From Phallusia mammillata (Eukaryota; Chordata; Ascidiacea; Phlebobranchia; Ascidiidae), in the NCBI GenBank assembly GCA_003260075.1, contig QLIY01000473.1, forward strand, positions 58,644 through 122,643: DNA of 64,000 nucleotides. Reading direction: 5' to 3'. Below, piece by piece: positions 40,301-48,888 of this stretch. Below the pieces are notes generated by a model. That model did not search any database. It had not been told where the DNA came from and was given only the letters and a program-made list of their open reading frames with translations. Numbering within the stretch: position 1 is the first letter of the stretch; every line of letters begins with the position of its first letter. Made by a program: the position numbers and the translations under genes.

Positions 40301-43300
40301 AGGCGATATACAGAGGAAGTCTCTCTACGACAACGTCACCGCTTCGTCCAATGCCAGCTCGGATGTAGCCCCGCCCCACCATGCCTACTTTCAGGCGAAC
40401 AACGATTGGCGGTCAAGCAACGAGAGCGGGCGCGACGCACCCAGCAGCCGTACAACCTCTGTTGCAACATCAACAAATGCGCCAGAGTCTTATTACGTTA
40501 ACAACCATAGCACGCCTTCATCGCTTACAAACGCTACGCCAAGATCGTCGACTAATGCCGTCGCAGGCAGCGTCGGAGCCCCAGAGTCTTGCCATTCCAG
40601 CCCCAATGACTACCCGCCATCATCTAGAAGCGTTCCACCCTCCAACAGAAGACGTCCGTCTCGAAAACACCGTCGAGCTAACGGCTGCGCAACTGATGAA
40701 GAATCTAACACGGAATCAGTGCCTCCAGATGACCGCGCATTTTCCACGCTTTCCAGCAAACGAAGTAGTTACCAGAACGAGCTAGATTCAAGTTTGCAGC
40801 ACGATAAGAAGGTGATTTCGTCGACGAAGGGAATCCGCCCAGACCTTAGTGCAGCTATAAACCGTCTTTCGATGGATTCTGTAAGTGATGAAGCATCTTC
40901 TGCGTCTTCAGCTCCTGCGGTTCCACCTATTCCCTCACGCCCGCATAGAAAGAACAAAAAAGCCGGAAGCGGACAGGTAAAATTTTAACAAGTATATTTC
41001 ACAAACATACATAGATTATAACCTAAATGCTTGGGAGACTGGCTTGATTCGGTATGACGTATTCAATGGGCCTATACTAGCGTATTATGATTTATGGATG
41101 AGTATGTCGTGATCGCTGATCTGGGGGGGGGGTAAATCCTGGGGAGCAAGGCGATATACAGAGGAAGTCTCTCTACGACAACGTCACCGCTTCGTCCAAT
41201 GCCAGCTCGGATGTAGCCCCGCCCCACCATGCCTACTTTCAGGCGAACAACGATTGGCGGTCAAGCAACGAGAGCGGGCGCGACGCACCCAGCAGCCGCA
41301 CAACCTCTGTTGCAACATCAACAAATGCGCCAGAGTCTTATTACGTTAACAACCATAGCACGCCTTCATCGCTTACAAACGCTACGCCAAGATCGTCGAC
41401 TAATGCCGTCGCAGGCAGCGTCGGAGCCCCAGAGTCTTGCCATTCCAGCCCCAATGACTACCCGCCATCATCTAGAAGCGTTCCACCCTCCAACAGAAGA
41501 CGTCCGTCTCGAAAACACCGTCGAGCTAACGGCTGCGCAACTGATGAAGAATCTAACACGGAATCAGTGCCTCCAGATGACCGCGCATTTTCCACGCTTT
41601 CCAGCAAACGAAGTAGTTACCAGAACGAGCTAGATTCAAGTTTGCAGCACGATAAGAAGGTGATTTCGTCGACGAAGGGAATCCGCCCAGACCTTAGTGC
41701 AGCTATAAACCGTCTTTCGATGGATTCTGTGAGTGATGAAGCATCTTCTGCGTCTTCAGCTCCTGCGGTTCCACCTATTCCTTCACGCCCGCATAGAAAG
41801 AACAAAAAAGCCGGAAGCGGACAGGTAAAATTTTAACAAGTATATTTTACAAACATACATAGATTATAACCTAAATGCTTAGGAGACTGGCTTGATTCGG
41901 TATGACGTATTCAATGGGCCTACTAGCGTATTATGATTTATGGATGAGTATGTCGTGATCGCTGATCTGCATAAACGCTTTATGTCTGATCCCAGAGTGA
42001 ACTAATGTTCATTTTAGATTATAGCCCGTTATTACCTGTTTTACTCGACCATTACAAGTTCAACGAATTGAACATTTCCAGATTTATAACATTTCCAGAT
42101 TAGATGCGCTTTTCAAGTAGCTTTGTCAAACTATAGTTTTGTCCTGGACCAAAAGATGTGGTTCTTATACTTGATGGATTTTATTTACCATCTTAAAACA
42201 TTTGCAAAATGTCGTCAGAGAAAGATCGTGCCATGAAATCAAAAACTGACTCTGATTAACCTTTTCAAAAGGTTTCAAAAGTTTAAGGCAACAACACACA
42301 GACAGTCACCATAAACCCCTTTCCATATTTGCTTGTTCGGGCCCTTCTGCTTTAAATCCAAAGTGCTTGACCATTTATCATTATACGCAGAACACAGGCA
42401 GCGCTAGAAACTCGAGAAGCGAGACTGAACTGACGTATCCAAGCGCTTGCAATGATGCGAATCCACTGGCGTCAAACAGGTCCTCCCATCTGCCATCTTC
42501 TACAGCCAACAGCGTATTCGGTTCAGCTTTGACCTACAAAGAACTCGAAGAGCAGGTCAAGGTTTTGCAGGTAATACATTAGTTGTTGTGGTTCACTAAA
42601 GTTTAAGCTGGTTATCTGAAGCCAAGGTATCAGTACTGATTTTGATTTATTACTGCGTCTGGACGTTGAGTAGAATTGCTGGAATGAACACACTGGACTT
42701 GCCGTACAGTAGCATTTTGCTTTTCAATCCCATTTAGTACAAAGAAAGTAGTTAGTACAAAGAAACGTTATGTTTTTGTAATTACACTGTCAATTCTTAG
42801 TTTCGTGACGTCATACCTTAGTGGCGTCATTGTTTTAGTTTTTTGGGAAATGGGGTAAAATAAATACATCTGGATGTTTTTAGGGGTAACGATATGAAAA
42901 GGTTGTACATCACCAACTTTAATAAAACCGTCTATCTAATTTACTGACCAAACTATACCGCCCTTACATCAATACCTTGGTGTTAAGAAGTTGAAAAATA
43001 CTGTTTTTTTGGAACACTATATACGGATCTGTTCATAAGTTTAATGGTGAAAATAACGGCCCAAATAGACGTAAAAAGCGACATGATATTGTTCAAACGT
43101 TCACTATTTGGGCCCTTATTTTCACCATTAAACTTTGTTTCTTAATTGCACAAAACATATTTCCACCACTTATTAAAGCATTAAACTGTTGTAAAAAGAG
43201 GTAAGTGGGCCTGGAATTGGGGCCCGGACCCTACCAGCCCGTTTTTATGAAACTCAAGCCCGAAAGGCTCGGCCCGACTTACAGCTCTGCTGTTATAATC

Positions 43301-46069
43301 ATAACCCTTTATTTTTTCTTTAGGAGGAACTCCGAAAACAGCGCATTGAACACGAAAAGCGTTCTCGAATGTTGGAAGAGCATTACGTCATCAAGATGAA
43401 AAATTCAACTTCGTTATATTCCCCATTCTCTCAAACTGCCAGTTTGCCTGGCTACCCTAACCCACAAAGTCCGAATTCCGTTAGCGGGTCTGAACCTCTA
43501 TCTGCCCGCACTGGAGTCCTTGATGGTAGGTGTATATGTATAAAGTTGTTTTTATTTGTGTATTTACAAGTGAAATATAATCAGTTACAACTTTAACTGC
43601 TTTATTACAACATCATACTTTCAACAACTACAACATACAAAGTTATTGCTTTTGTAACTGATTTAATTTTATGGTTTTATGTTTAACTGGTAAATTTGAA
43701 AATACGCATATCGTTAATCAAGGGACCGTTAGCATATAGTACACTAACACGTTGAATACTCACAAACAATTGAACACAAAACACAACAATTGTATGTAAA
43801 AATCTCTAGTGAGGATTTGTAATTACGTTAGGCCGGAGACAAAATTATTTAGCTTAGAATATTTGTTTACATGTGCTTTGCTCGTTAAGGCTATTTATGG
43901 TAAATCGTTTTTGTTCTTTAAAGTGATGTGCGTTTTGCTTTCTAGATTCTGCGACCGATTCTGGCGAGCTGGGTAACCCATTGTCTCCTCTCAGTAGCAG
44001 ATTGAGCCTCGATTCACAATCGGAGATAAGGTGTGAATTTTTGATTTTGTGAATAAAATCTTTAACCGCCATCTTATTGTTGCTTTAACAGCTTTTGTGC
44101 GCAATAAGCACTTTAAAACTTTAAGGCATTGGTTCCTAACCTTTTTCGACCAGTTCCTCCATTAACAATTCAAAACGTTTTCATTACCTTCCCACTATAC
44201 TACACAGTGGATGTTAAACCATACAAAGAACATTTAAAATTGGGCATTTTATTAACTTTACAGGTTAAAATCCCAGAGCTTACAACCGTCTATTTACAAA
44301 CTACATAAAATTTAAAGTGAATTCCTCCCTTGTGAGGAATTCTTCCCCGGTTGTGAACCACTGCCTATAGGTATTCGTCGTCGGGCATACCGTGTGGCAT
44401 GATTTCCCAAGATGTTTAAATATCATTTTGCGCTTTAAAATTACACTTTTCAATTATAAACGCTTGAAGTAACGTAACGCCATTGCGTAAGCTCGAAATT
44501 GTCTAATCAGCAAACCGCAGAAGTAAACTGGTTTATCCCGGCGTTAGTTTAATCCCGGCGCCAATGGGCATAGAACGTGCCTTTTTGCTTGCAATCAAAA
44601 TGTACTTGCGGCGACTTGATACAGCTAGTAATCGCCTTGCTGTTGAATCTAGGTATAAGGAGGAGGTTAAACGTCATGCCATGACCAAAATCCGTTTGAG
44701 AAATGCTGAACGCGGTCTCCAGCAAGCTGAGGAAAGGAATAAGCAGCTTCAAAAGGAAATGGAAGAGTTTTTCCACACGTTTGGCAGGTTTGTGATATAA
44801 GCTCTGTTTAACCTTTAATGGTATTTATCATAAGATGGAAACGTTTATTTCCAGGTTAAAATACTTTAGCTTTTCTTATGTAGAACAAAATTTCGTTTAT
44901 AAAAGCATTTTCAGTGTCTAAAAAGGTGTCACAAAAGGGGTGACAATTGGACAAGGCTAATGTACGGCTCAATTTACTAGGTTTTATGATATTTGCAAGA
45001 ATTGATCCCTAGATATAATGTGGTCGGTGCTATGTGCAATTTACAGCCACTTCAACACCCTTGTCATTCTATGTTAAACCTTGTTAAAAAGACGATGTAG
45101 GAACTCCATGTAGAGAATATGCAGAAAAGTAAGCTGCAGGCAGTGCGCACTGTTTCGACCAATGCAAGCCTCATCAGTGCCGCTGGTGACAAGGGATAGG
45201 CCAGTGGTTTTTAACCTTTTTGGTGTGGTTTCCCACTAAAGTCAACCACCAACCTCGAATTTCCCATTTGTTATTTTTATAATGATGTTTTGTGCCCCAC
45301 GTTAACAAAAAAAATTAATCTTTAAATGAAATAATCTCGTGAAGCGATTTGGTCTTGACCTTAAAGGTATACTGCAATCTCATTTAGTTTAAATAGTGCT
45401 TCTGTGAGAGATTAAACTTTTTGGAATATTAAGTAGTCTCTTCTGCTTGTATTAGTCATTTATTGCATCACAATCAACCAAGGAAAGGCTTTTATTAGCA
45501 AAATAGCAAAGTCATTTATACTTTTAGTCTTGTCTGTGATGTAACAAACGCGGCCTTTGGATTTCTATGTGTCTTGTAAACCTTGGTGAAATTAATCTTA
45601 CATGTTGTTGCGGAAATTTTTTTGTAAACTAACTTTCAACGGTTAATTCAAAGCCGGATTCGACCGTCGGGCCCGAGTTTGGTTACCCGACGTACATAAT
45701 TTCCCCATGAAAACATTGAAATTTCCCACTAGTGGGAAATTTCCCACCGGTTAAGAACCACTGGGATAGGCCATATTGGCTATGGTAGCCATCCAACGGC
45801 ATTCCAGTTAGTTGGAAGTAAACGCTTTGCCACTCACCGAACAGATTTGATGAGACAGACCTTGTGGGTCGAAACAGTGAACTTTTTGCAGCTTACTTTT
45901 CAAAAAAATAACTCAATGTTTCAGTGATAAAGAAAAATATTTGCGAAAAAATGGTGTGGTTATGCAGAAACATTTGCAAATTATGATAGCATCGTTTTTT
46001 ACACTGAAAAATAACATGTATCCTTTCATTTCTAGCATGATGAACGTGGAGTCACCCCCAGCCTTCTGA
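6701..46069 (+). CDS. ARHGAP24-like: Rho GTPase-activating protein, ARHGAP22/24/25 family (13 exons)
   Basis: Exons read from splice sites and phase: 6701-6993, 10126-10387, 10798-10885, 35804-35926, 36716-36989, 37610-37828, 39485-39667, 39959-40976, 42391-42570, 43324-43525, 43946-44030, 44653-44787, 46036-46069. They sum to 3096 nt (1031 aa) with every phase closing. A serine/arginine-rich N-terminus is followed by a PH domain (about residues 147-255, [10 protein letters not shown]...[12 protein letters not shown]), a RhoGAP domain (about 256-480) with the arginine finger in EEGLFRLPG near R322, a long Ser/Pro-rich linker in exon 8, and a C-terminal coiled coil ending [13 protein letters not shown], which is diagnostic of ARHGAP22/24/25. 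The family accelerates GTP hydrolysis by Rac/Rho-type GTPases at membranes and actin. Intron 3 is ~25 kb. Exon 8 has a partial second copy downstream across a G10 junction, which I left out of the model. The last 11-codon exon is the least certain. Which vertebrate paralogue is closest cannot be told by eye. Confidence 0.93.
7155..7513. mobile_element. hAT-like MITE containing a 97-base G tract
   Basis: Ends CAGTAGCGTAGCCAGGGAGG and CTGCCTACGCCACTG are inverted repeats. The target duplication ATCCAGTT is perfect (7147-7154 and 7514-7521). The interior holds GGCCCCTCCC in both orientations and a run of 97 G at 7279-7375. It lies in RhoGAP intron 1. Confidence 0.9.
8157..8290. repeat. Dispersed repeat with hammerhead-like core
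   Basis: It shares TACGGATCTGTTCATAAG and ATAACGGCC.AAATAGAC with 43010-43080. On the minus strand it carries CTGATGA, a GGCA/TGCC stem and CCGAAA, the layout of a hammerhead core, but stem I and a convincing cleavage site are missing. The same block is at 39183-39393. Confidence 0.55.
8493..9116. other. Assembly gap (624 N)
   Basis: A run of N within RhoGAP intron 1. A single N is also at 63839. No statement can be made about content. Confidence 1.
9873..10000 (+). repeat. Dispersed repeat family R1, copy a
   Basis: Starts CTGGGATCAGCCCTGAA and contains TGCAGACCAGCGATCACG, TAGTACGCCAGGCC, TTATACCGAATCAGCTGGT and CCAAGCATTCCCATA. Other copies are at 12072-12190 (+), 41024-41122 with its duplicate 41870-42000 (-), and 60290-60432. 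It looks SINE-sized but I see no clear Pol III boxes. Confidence 0.75.
10446..10612. mobile_element. MITE of the CAGAGTTGTAAG family (RhoGAP intron 2)
   Basis: Ends CAGAGTTGTAAG and CTTACAACTCTG are perfect 12-bp inverted repeats, with TTCGGGCTTGA-like internal repeats. Relatives are at about 36455-36635, 37880-38050, 43194-43289 and 55353-55440. The family looks hAT-like (8-bp flanks partly match). Confidence 0.75.
11144..11349 (+). repeat. Duplication joined by G10 (RhoGAP intron 3)
   Basis: Copies 11144-11240 and 11252-11349 (offset 108) flank ten G at 11241-11250. Older, diverged relatives of the unit continue to about 11500. Confidence 0.88.
12072..12190 (+). repeat. Dispersed repeat family R1, copy b
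   Basis: It carries the blocks CTGGGATCAGCCCTGAAGCG, GCAGACCAGCGATCACGAC, TAGTACGCCAG and CATACCGAATCAGCTGGT in the same order as copy a, with small indels. Confidence 0.75.
16641..17719 (+). repeat. Long duplication joined by G10 (RhoGAP intron 3)
   Basis: Copies 16641-17174 and 17186-17719 (offset 545) are nearly identical and flank ten G at 17175-17184. No coding content is recognised. Confidence 0.9.
21596..21985 (+). repeat. TCTAGAAC minisatellite
   Basis: About 16 diverged copies of TCTAGAAC at 20-25 base spacing alternate as AAATCTAGAACGAAATTCG and TTTGATCTAGAACCGAAAAC, giving a higher-order unit of roughly 42 bp. It lies in RhoGAP intron 3. Confidence 0.85.
24212..24853 (+). repeat. 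Two neighbouring duplications, each joined by a G run
   Basis: First pair: 24212-24365 and 24377-24529 (offset 165). Second pair: 24687-24762 and 24774-24853 (offset 87). Each is separated by 11 G, where one G may be native. Confidence 0.88.
28059..28175 (+). CDS. Small ORF upstream of the 28607 exon (possible uORF or exon)
   Basis: A 38-codon ORF beginning [20 protein letters not shown] is Pro/charged and protein-like, in a locally GC-richer stretch. It lies about 430 bp upstream of the candidate alternative first exon. It may be a uORF in that transcript, or an exon ending at the weak donor after codon WK (GTGCCC, phase 1). Nothing in the sequence proves translation, and no family is recognised. 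Confidence 0.2.
   Translation: MERKFQFELPPSPPVDQDKKPRLFCLTRQWKGARLGQL
28393..28605 (+). repeat. Duplication joined by G10 just before the 28607 start codon
   Basis: Copies 28393-28492 and 28503-28605 (offset 111) flank ten G (28493-28502). The right copy runs directly into the ATG of the candidate alternative first exon, so the 5' UTR may be falsely doubled. Confidence 0.88.
28607..29396 (+). CDS. Candidate alternative first exon with acylation-type N-terminus
   Basis: An open exon starts [19 protein letters not shown], with Gly2 and clustered cysteines as in N-myristoylated and palmitoylated proteins, and continues as a Ser/Arg/Pro-rich, probably disordered chain of 263 codons. It ends at a good donor (ATTG|GTAAGT) in phase 1. 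It lies on the + strand inside RhoGAP intron 3, and RhoGAP exon 4 (35804) accepts exactly phase 1, so splicing to it would give an isoform with a new membrane-targeting N-terminus and only the last part of the PH domain. ARHGAP24 relatives are known to use alternative first exons. It could instead be an independent nested gene, but I found no convincing exon between 29396 and 35804. An in-frame 129-nt duplication across a G10 run (28910-28919) adds 43 codons that may be an assembly artefact. I do not recognise the protein. Confidence 0.6.
28793..29038 (+). repeat. In-frame duplication joined by G10 inside the 28607 exon
   Basis: Copies about 28793-28909 and 28922-29038 (offset 129, a multiple of three) flank ten G at 28910-28919. 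They encode two near-identical 38-residue segments ([20 protein letters not shown] and on) differing by Glu/Asp. Confidence 0.9.
30614..31503 (+). repeat. Compound A-B-G-B-G-A-B duplication
   Basis: A (30614-30889) and B (30890-30990) are followed by 12 G, a second B (31003-31109), ten G (31110-31119), then A and B again (31120-31503). Confidence 0.88.
31397..32230 (+). repeat. Degenerate tandem array, units ~165-300 bp
   Basis: Units begin with TTTGGTCTTCAAAAA-like blocks at about 31398, 31562, 31763 and 32065 and share CGCCAGTTTTAAAGTAG, ATGGCTGAATTGGA and ATTTGTTTGCGG. Divergence is high, so the array is older than the G10 duplications. Confidence 0.75.
32231..35803. other. 3' part of RhoGAP intron 3
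   Basis: No exon recognised. A GC-richer, low-repeat block at about 34840-35060 could be a conserved non-coding element; this is a guess from composition. Confidence 0.4.
36455..36635. mobile_element. MITE of the CAGAGTTGTAAG family (RhoGAP intron 4)
   Basis: Starts CAGAGTTGTAAGTGGG and ends GGCCCGACTTACAGGTCT, the diverged inverse of the start. Rich in GGCCCGA motifs shared with the other copies. It lies just upstream of the exon 5 acceptor. Confidence 0.65.
39023..39172. mobile_element. Second pogo/Tigger-like MITE copy (RhoGAP intron 6)
   Basis: Opposite orientation to the 2261-2400 copy. It shares TTTGTCCGGATTAACCGA, ACAAGTCATTCGTACCTCGA and the end GGTTAACCGAGGTTTACCG. Confidence 0.65.
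39183..39393 (+). repeat. Tandem copies of the hammerhead-like repeat across a G10 junction
   Basis: Two copies (39183-39283 and 39295-39393, offset 112) flank ten G. Each has ATGATGGCAT.AGCATTTGCC then GAAACGG, the diverged core seen at 8260-8290 in reverse. The left copy reads CTAATGA where a hammerhead needs CTGATGA. Confidence 0.7.
41133..41824 (+). pseudogene. Second partial copy of RhoGAP exon 8 after a G10 junction
   Basis: This stretch repeats 40285-40976 at an offset of exactly 848 with only a few substitutions and no indel in the coding part. It ends at the same donor (GGACAG|GTAAAA). The duplication continues into the intron, where small indels appear. The copy starts mid-exon right after ten G, has no acceptor of its own, and is probably an unmerged overlap between contigs or haplotypes rather than a second exon. 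If it were real it would be an exon fragment unable to splice in from its 5' side. Confidence 0.85.
41870..42000 (-). repeat. Dispersed repeat family R1, copy c
   Basis: Reverse orientation: GGAGACTGGCTTGATTCGGT, TGGGCCTACTAGCGTA, GTCGTGATCGCTGATCTGCA and GTCTGATCCCAG. The partial duplicate upstream (41024-41122) is cut off at the G10 junction. Confidence 0.75.
43010..43140. repeat. Inverted repeat of a dispersed family
   Basis: TTAATGGTGAAAATAACGGC with CCAAATAG is followed about 40 bp later by its near-perfect inverse (CTATTTGGGCCCTTATTTTC, then ACCATTAA). The left part (GGAACACTATATACGGATCT) is shared with 8157-8260. Confidence 0.75.
43194..43289. mobile_element. Short MITE of the CAGAGTTGTAAG family (RhoGAP intron 9)
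   Basis: A decayed 5' end (AGAGGTAAGTGGGCC) and a 3' end GGCCCGACTTACAGCTCTG frame GGCCCGGA and AAGCCCGAAAGG motifs typical of the family. It lies directly before exon 10. Confidence 0.6.
44127..44363. mobile_element. hAT-like MITE in RhoGAP intron 11
   Basis: Ends CATTGGTTCCTAACC and GGTTGTGAACCACTG are imperfect inverted repeats of the same type as 45202-45763. Flanking octamers match only in part, so this is an older copy. No coding content. Confidence 0.65.
45134..45891. mobile_element. Small element bounded by inverted decayed hammerhead ribozymes
   Basis: The left end (minus strand, 45134-45183) has CTGATGA, a stem II, GAAA and the stem III palindrome CAGTGCGCACTG, but the cleavage triplet is GCC instead of GUC. 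The right end (plus strand, 45847-45891) has TTGATGA, a stem II, GAAACAGTG and TTGCAG. The termini form an inverted repeat, GAAAAGTAAGCTGCA. Removing the hAT insertion (45202-45763) leaves a compact element of roughly 200 bp. Part of its inside (GGCTATGGTAGCCATCCAACG) also flanks the intact hammerhead at 47.1 kb. It lies in the last RhoGAP intron. Confidence 0.65.
45202..45763. mobile_element. Non-autonomous hAT element inside the hammerhead element
   Basis: Terminal inverted repeats CAGTGGTTTTTAACC and GGTTAAGAACCACTG are flanked by a perfect 8-bp target duplication GGATAGGC (45194-45201 and 45764-45771). The 562-bp interior has no transposase ORF. The related hammerhead flank at 47.14 kb shows the uninterrupted site (GAGATAGGCC), confirming the insertion. 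Confidence 0.92.
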
Positions 46070-47080
46070 ACTCTCCCGCGTTCCTGGTCAACGGAGACCT
46101 GCAGTCGCTGGGTGGCAGCCGTGCGATCTTATCCCCAACTTTTTTGACCCTATTTATTCCTGTGTGAAAAAAATTACCACATGCCGCTCACGCCCATATA
46201 ATATACGCATATCGTCCGTGCAATCGTCGTATTTACCTTTTTATTGCTTTTGCTGCATTGGACTCTCAAGTTCCTGTTGGTTTTTGTATTTGGCTGGTGT
46301 CCTGCGCTCTCGTTGTGAACTGAGGCAGCGACCTTTTTGCTGTGCTCGCCTTGTTCGTACTGTAATTGCATGTTGCTGTTAATTGTAACCGACACAAACA
46401 GTCGTGATTCGATTTCCACACACATTCATTCATCCTACTTTGTTTTCTCGTTCTGTTTAAATGAAGACTCGTACCAGTATTTTCAGTTTCGATAAAGACG
46501 AAATACCCTTGTTTGTGTGTATTTTTTGGCATACGGTTTTTGCTAATCATTCCACTGCTCGCAAACTCTATGGCAGAAACGCACAATTAATTGTCTTCAA
46601 GCCAGGTATTGCTCTGGCCATATACCGCTGTTGCCAATGCATTGTTTTGACAACCAGTATAAAACTACCGACCCTACCATGACCACATTCCTTAATGTAC
46701 TTTCGTGATGGCGTGATAGGGTAATTTTGGCCCGTGATTTAAAGGAGCCGTGAAACTGTGATCAGAGGCGTCTCGTTGAAATGAAACTCGCCTACTTCAC
46801 TCTCCACTGTGTGGCGCTGTGCAGCAGCTTTCTCGTAACTGATGGCCGAGCAGCTCGGATCGTCGAAAGCAGTTTCTTTTTCAGTGTTCGTTTTGTTTTC
46901 AAATTTCCCTTTCAGTTTCGACTTGTTTTTTTCGTTTTCAATAAAGATCCTGCACGACGGAAAATGGATTTTTCGGTATGACTATTTATATTGTGAGGCA
47001 AGTTTTGGAAAGAAATAAGTAGACATGGACATCAGTGTTCAGTTGAACCTGTTGTTTCTGTGTTGTAATAATATGAGACA

Positions 47081-47132
47081 AGCTGCAGACAGTACACACT
47101 GTTTCGACCTATAAGGCCTCATCAGTGCAGCT
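47081..47132 (-). ncRNA. Complete type I hammerhead self-cleaving ribozyme
   Basis: Read on the minus strand: stem I AGCTGCA, core CTGATGA, stem II GGCC/GGTC with loop TTATA, core GAAA, stem III ACAGT/ACTGT with loop GTGT, cleavage site ...GTC, then TGCAGCT, which closes stem I perfectly (7 bp). All invariant core bases and the A15.1-U16.1 pair are present, and the predicted cleavage lies between 47088 and 47087. Short-stem-III type I hammerheads are known from Penelope-like retroelements and retrozyme-like small circular RNAs of animals. Flanking DNA on the right is shared with the element at 45.2 kb. It sits just beyond the RhoGAP 3' end, on the opposite strand. Confidence 0.88.
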
Positions 47133-48026
47133 GGTGACGAGAGATAGGCCGCTTTGGCTATGGTAGCCATCCAACGGAACTCTAGTTTGTTGGGAGTAAC
47201 ATGCAAAAAAAGTCATGCCACAGCCTATTCTGTTTGATAAAGATTGTTATTTATTGGCTTGATGCCTTTACACTGTGAGACTTCTGACAAAACAACCCCA
47301 ATTTGCCAATCAATCGTGTAAATTAGTATTTCGTAGATATAACTCGTTTAAATTCGTGGCATAATAACCGCAAGGGAATTCCCCGGATTTTTTTTTCCAG
47401 AGAGTAGGAATTCAGCAAACAAAATGTACGGTAACTTCCTTGAATATTATGGAATGTACACTTTGTAATATTACGAACACCCATACGGATTTATTCCGTG
47501 AGCCACAAACCGTAAAACTGCATTTAGGATTTTTTCAAAAACTTGACCGTTGTTTAAATTCATGGTATTGCTGTTTGTTTATTATTTATTCACAAACCTG
47601 TGCCAAGTTTTATTTTACGGAATGGATAGTGTGCATATTTTTGTTGCCCAACAGCACTCATGTGATATGATATTTTGATGTAGGGCAGGGGTGGTGTGTG
47701 CCACCAGTAGTACAGAGCAAGGGATGACTAGTGTATAGGTATTTTGGTGCAAATATAAAGTTTCTGTATTGTTCACAATATTGCTTAATAACATTTTTAT
47801 GACTACACAACTTGGTGTGAAATAAACCTCAGAAGGGGTATCAGTCACTGTTGCATCTTTGAGTTTTCATAACCACTGATACCACAACTATTTTCGTACT
47901 TCCTTTTGACATGCTACTTGGTGTTTTACATGTTTCATTTTCTGGTCTTCCCAACTTCTAACTTCCCTTTATTGTGCTTTAGCATTTACAGGACATTTAA
48001 GAAACAATTCGAGCTGTAGTGACAAA

Positions 48027-48714
48027 ATGCCGGTAAGTTTTGTAGCATGCAGAACAAGTTTTCTATCCACTATGTCTGCTGGCTAAAATATTGATTTTGT
48101 TTTGCAACCAATGTGTACTCTAATGCTCCATATGTCTTTGCTGAGCTAATAAACAAGCCCCCCAAGCATTACCGCACCAAACTGAGAAGCATTAGATGTG
48201 TGCTATGTTGCTATACATCTTGTTCAGATCTTGGAATTACAGCCAGTTTCATGCCTTCTTGAAAAAAATGATATTATTGCAGAAAATTGATTTGAACCTC
48301 TTAAAAAGACAGACAAAAATATAGATTTTAGTGTGCATATAATTTGTGAGTAATGCACTATTGCAGAGTTAGGGAAAACATTGTCTGCAATTAAAATTTA
48401 AATTGTTCTACTGAAAAGGTTACTGTATCTATTTTTACTTTGCAGACCCATGAATTCAAGGTTGAAATGACATGCAGTGGATGTTCTAACGCAGTTACAA
48501 GAATTTTAACGAAGAAGCTTGGAGAAGGTTTAAAATCACGCTCTTTGAATCATTTCTGTGTCAATAAGAATGTGTTTTTTACTGGCAGGTGCAAAGTTTG
48601 ATGTCAATTTAGATGACAAGTCAGTAACAATTGACTCAGATTTATCCATGGAAGAACTAAAAGAAATGTTAGAGAAATCTGGAAAAGCAGTGACCTACAT
48701 TGGTGTAAAATAAA
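48027..48714 (+). CDS. ATOX1: Copper chaperone ATOX1 (HMA domain), 3 exons
   Basis: Exons 48027-48032 (only Met-Pro), 48446-48527 and 48599-48714 join in phase to 67 aa, the usual length of ATOX1/Atx1 proteins. One heavy-metal-associated domain fills the protein. The copper-binding MxCxxC motif is present as MTCSGC near residues 10-15, and the C-terminal KSGKAVTYIGVK matches the conserved Lys/Tyr-Gly end of the family. ATOX1 is a cytosolic Cu(I) chaperone that hands copper to the P-type ATPases ATP7A/B in the trans-Golgi. A poly(A) signal AATAAA lies at 48883-48888. The gene is convergent with FRG1, whose likely poly(A) signal is less than 100 bp away. The family assignment is secure. Confidence 0.96.
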
Positions 48715-48882
48715 TGCCTAAAATTGCTATCTGTACATACTTACACAAACCAAAGATAGTTTGTTAATTTTTTGTTGTTGAACTGATTACACAATCATGC
48801 AGTTGTTTAAAATTTTAATTGAACTATTTGTTTATGTGTGTGCCAAAGATGCACTTGTACTTAAAATCTTTCTACCCAAAGT

Positions 48883-48888
48883 AATAAA
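48883..48888 (+). promoter_or_regulatory. ATOX1 poly(A) signal
   Basis: AATAAA 169 nt after the ATOX1 stop. The facing FRG1 signal on the minus strand is probably 48985-48980. Confidence 0.55.

Noticed and set aside
40381-40785. Alternative-frame ORFs in RhoGAP exon 8 and its copy (also 40251-39955 minus and 40957-40769 minus)
   Set aside because: Shadows of the real frame, which joins in phase to the flanking exons.
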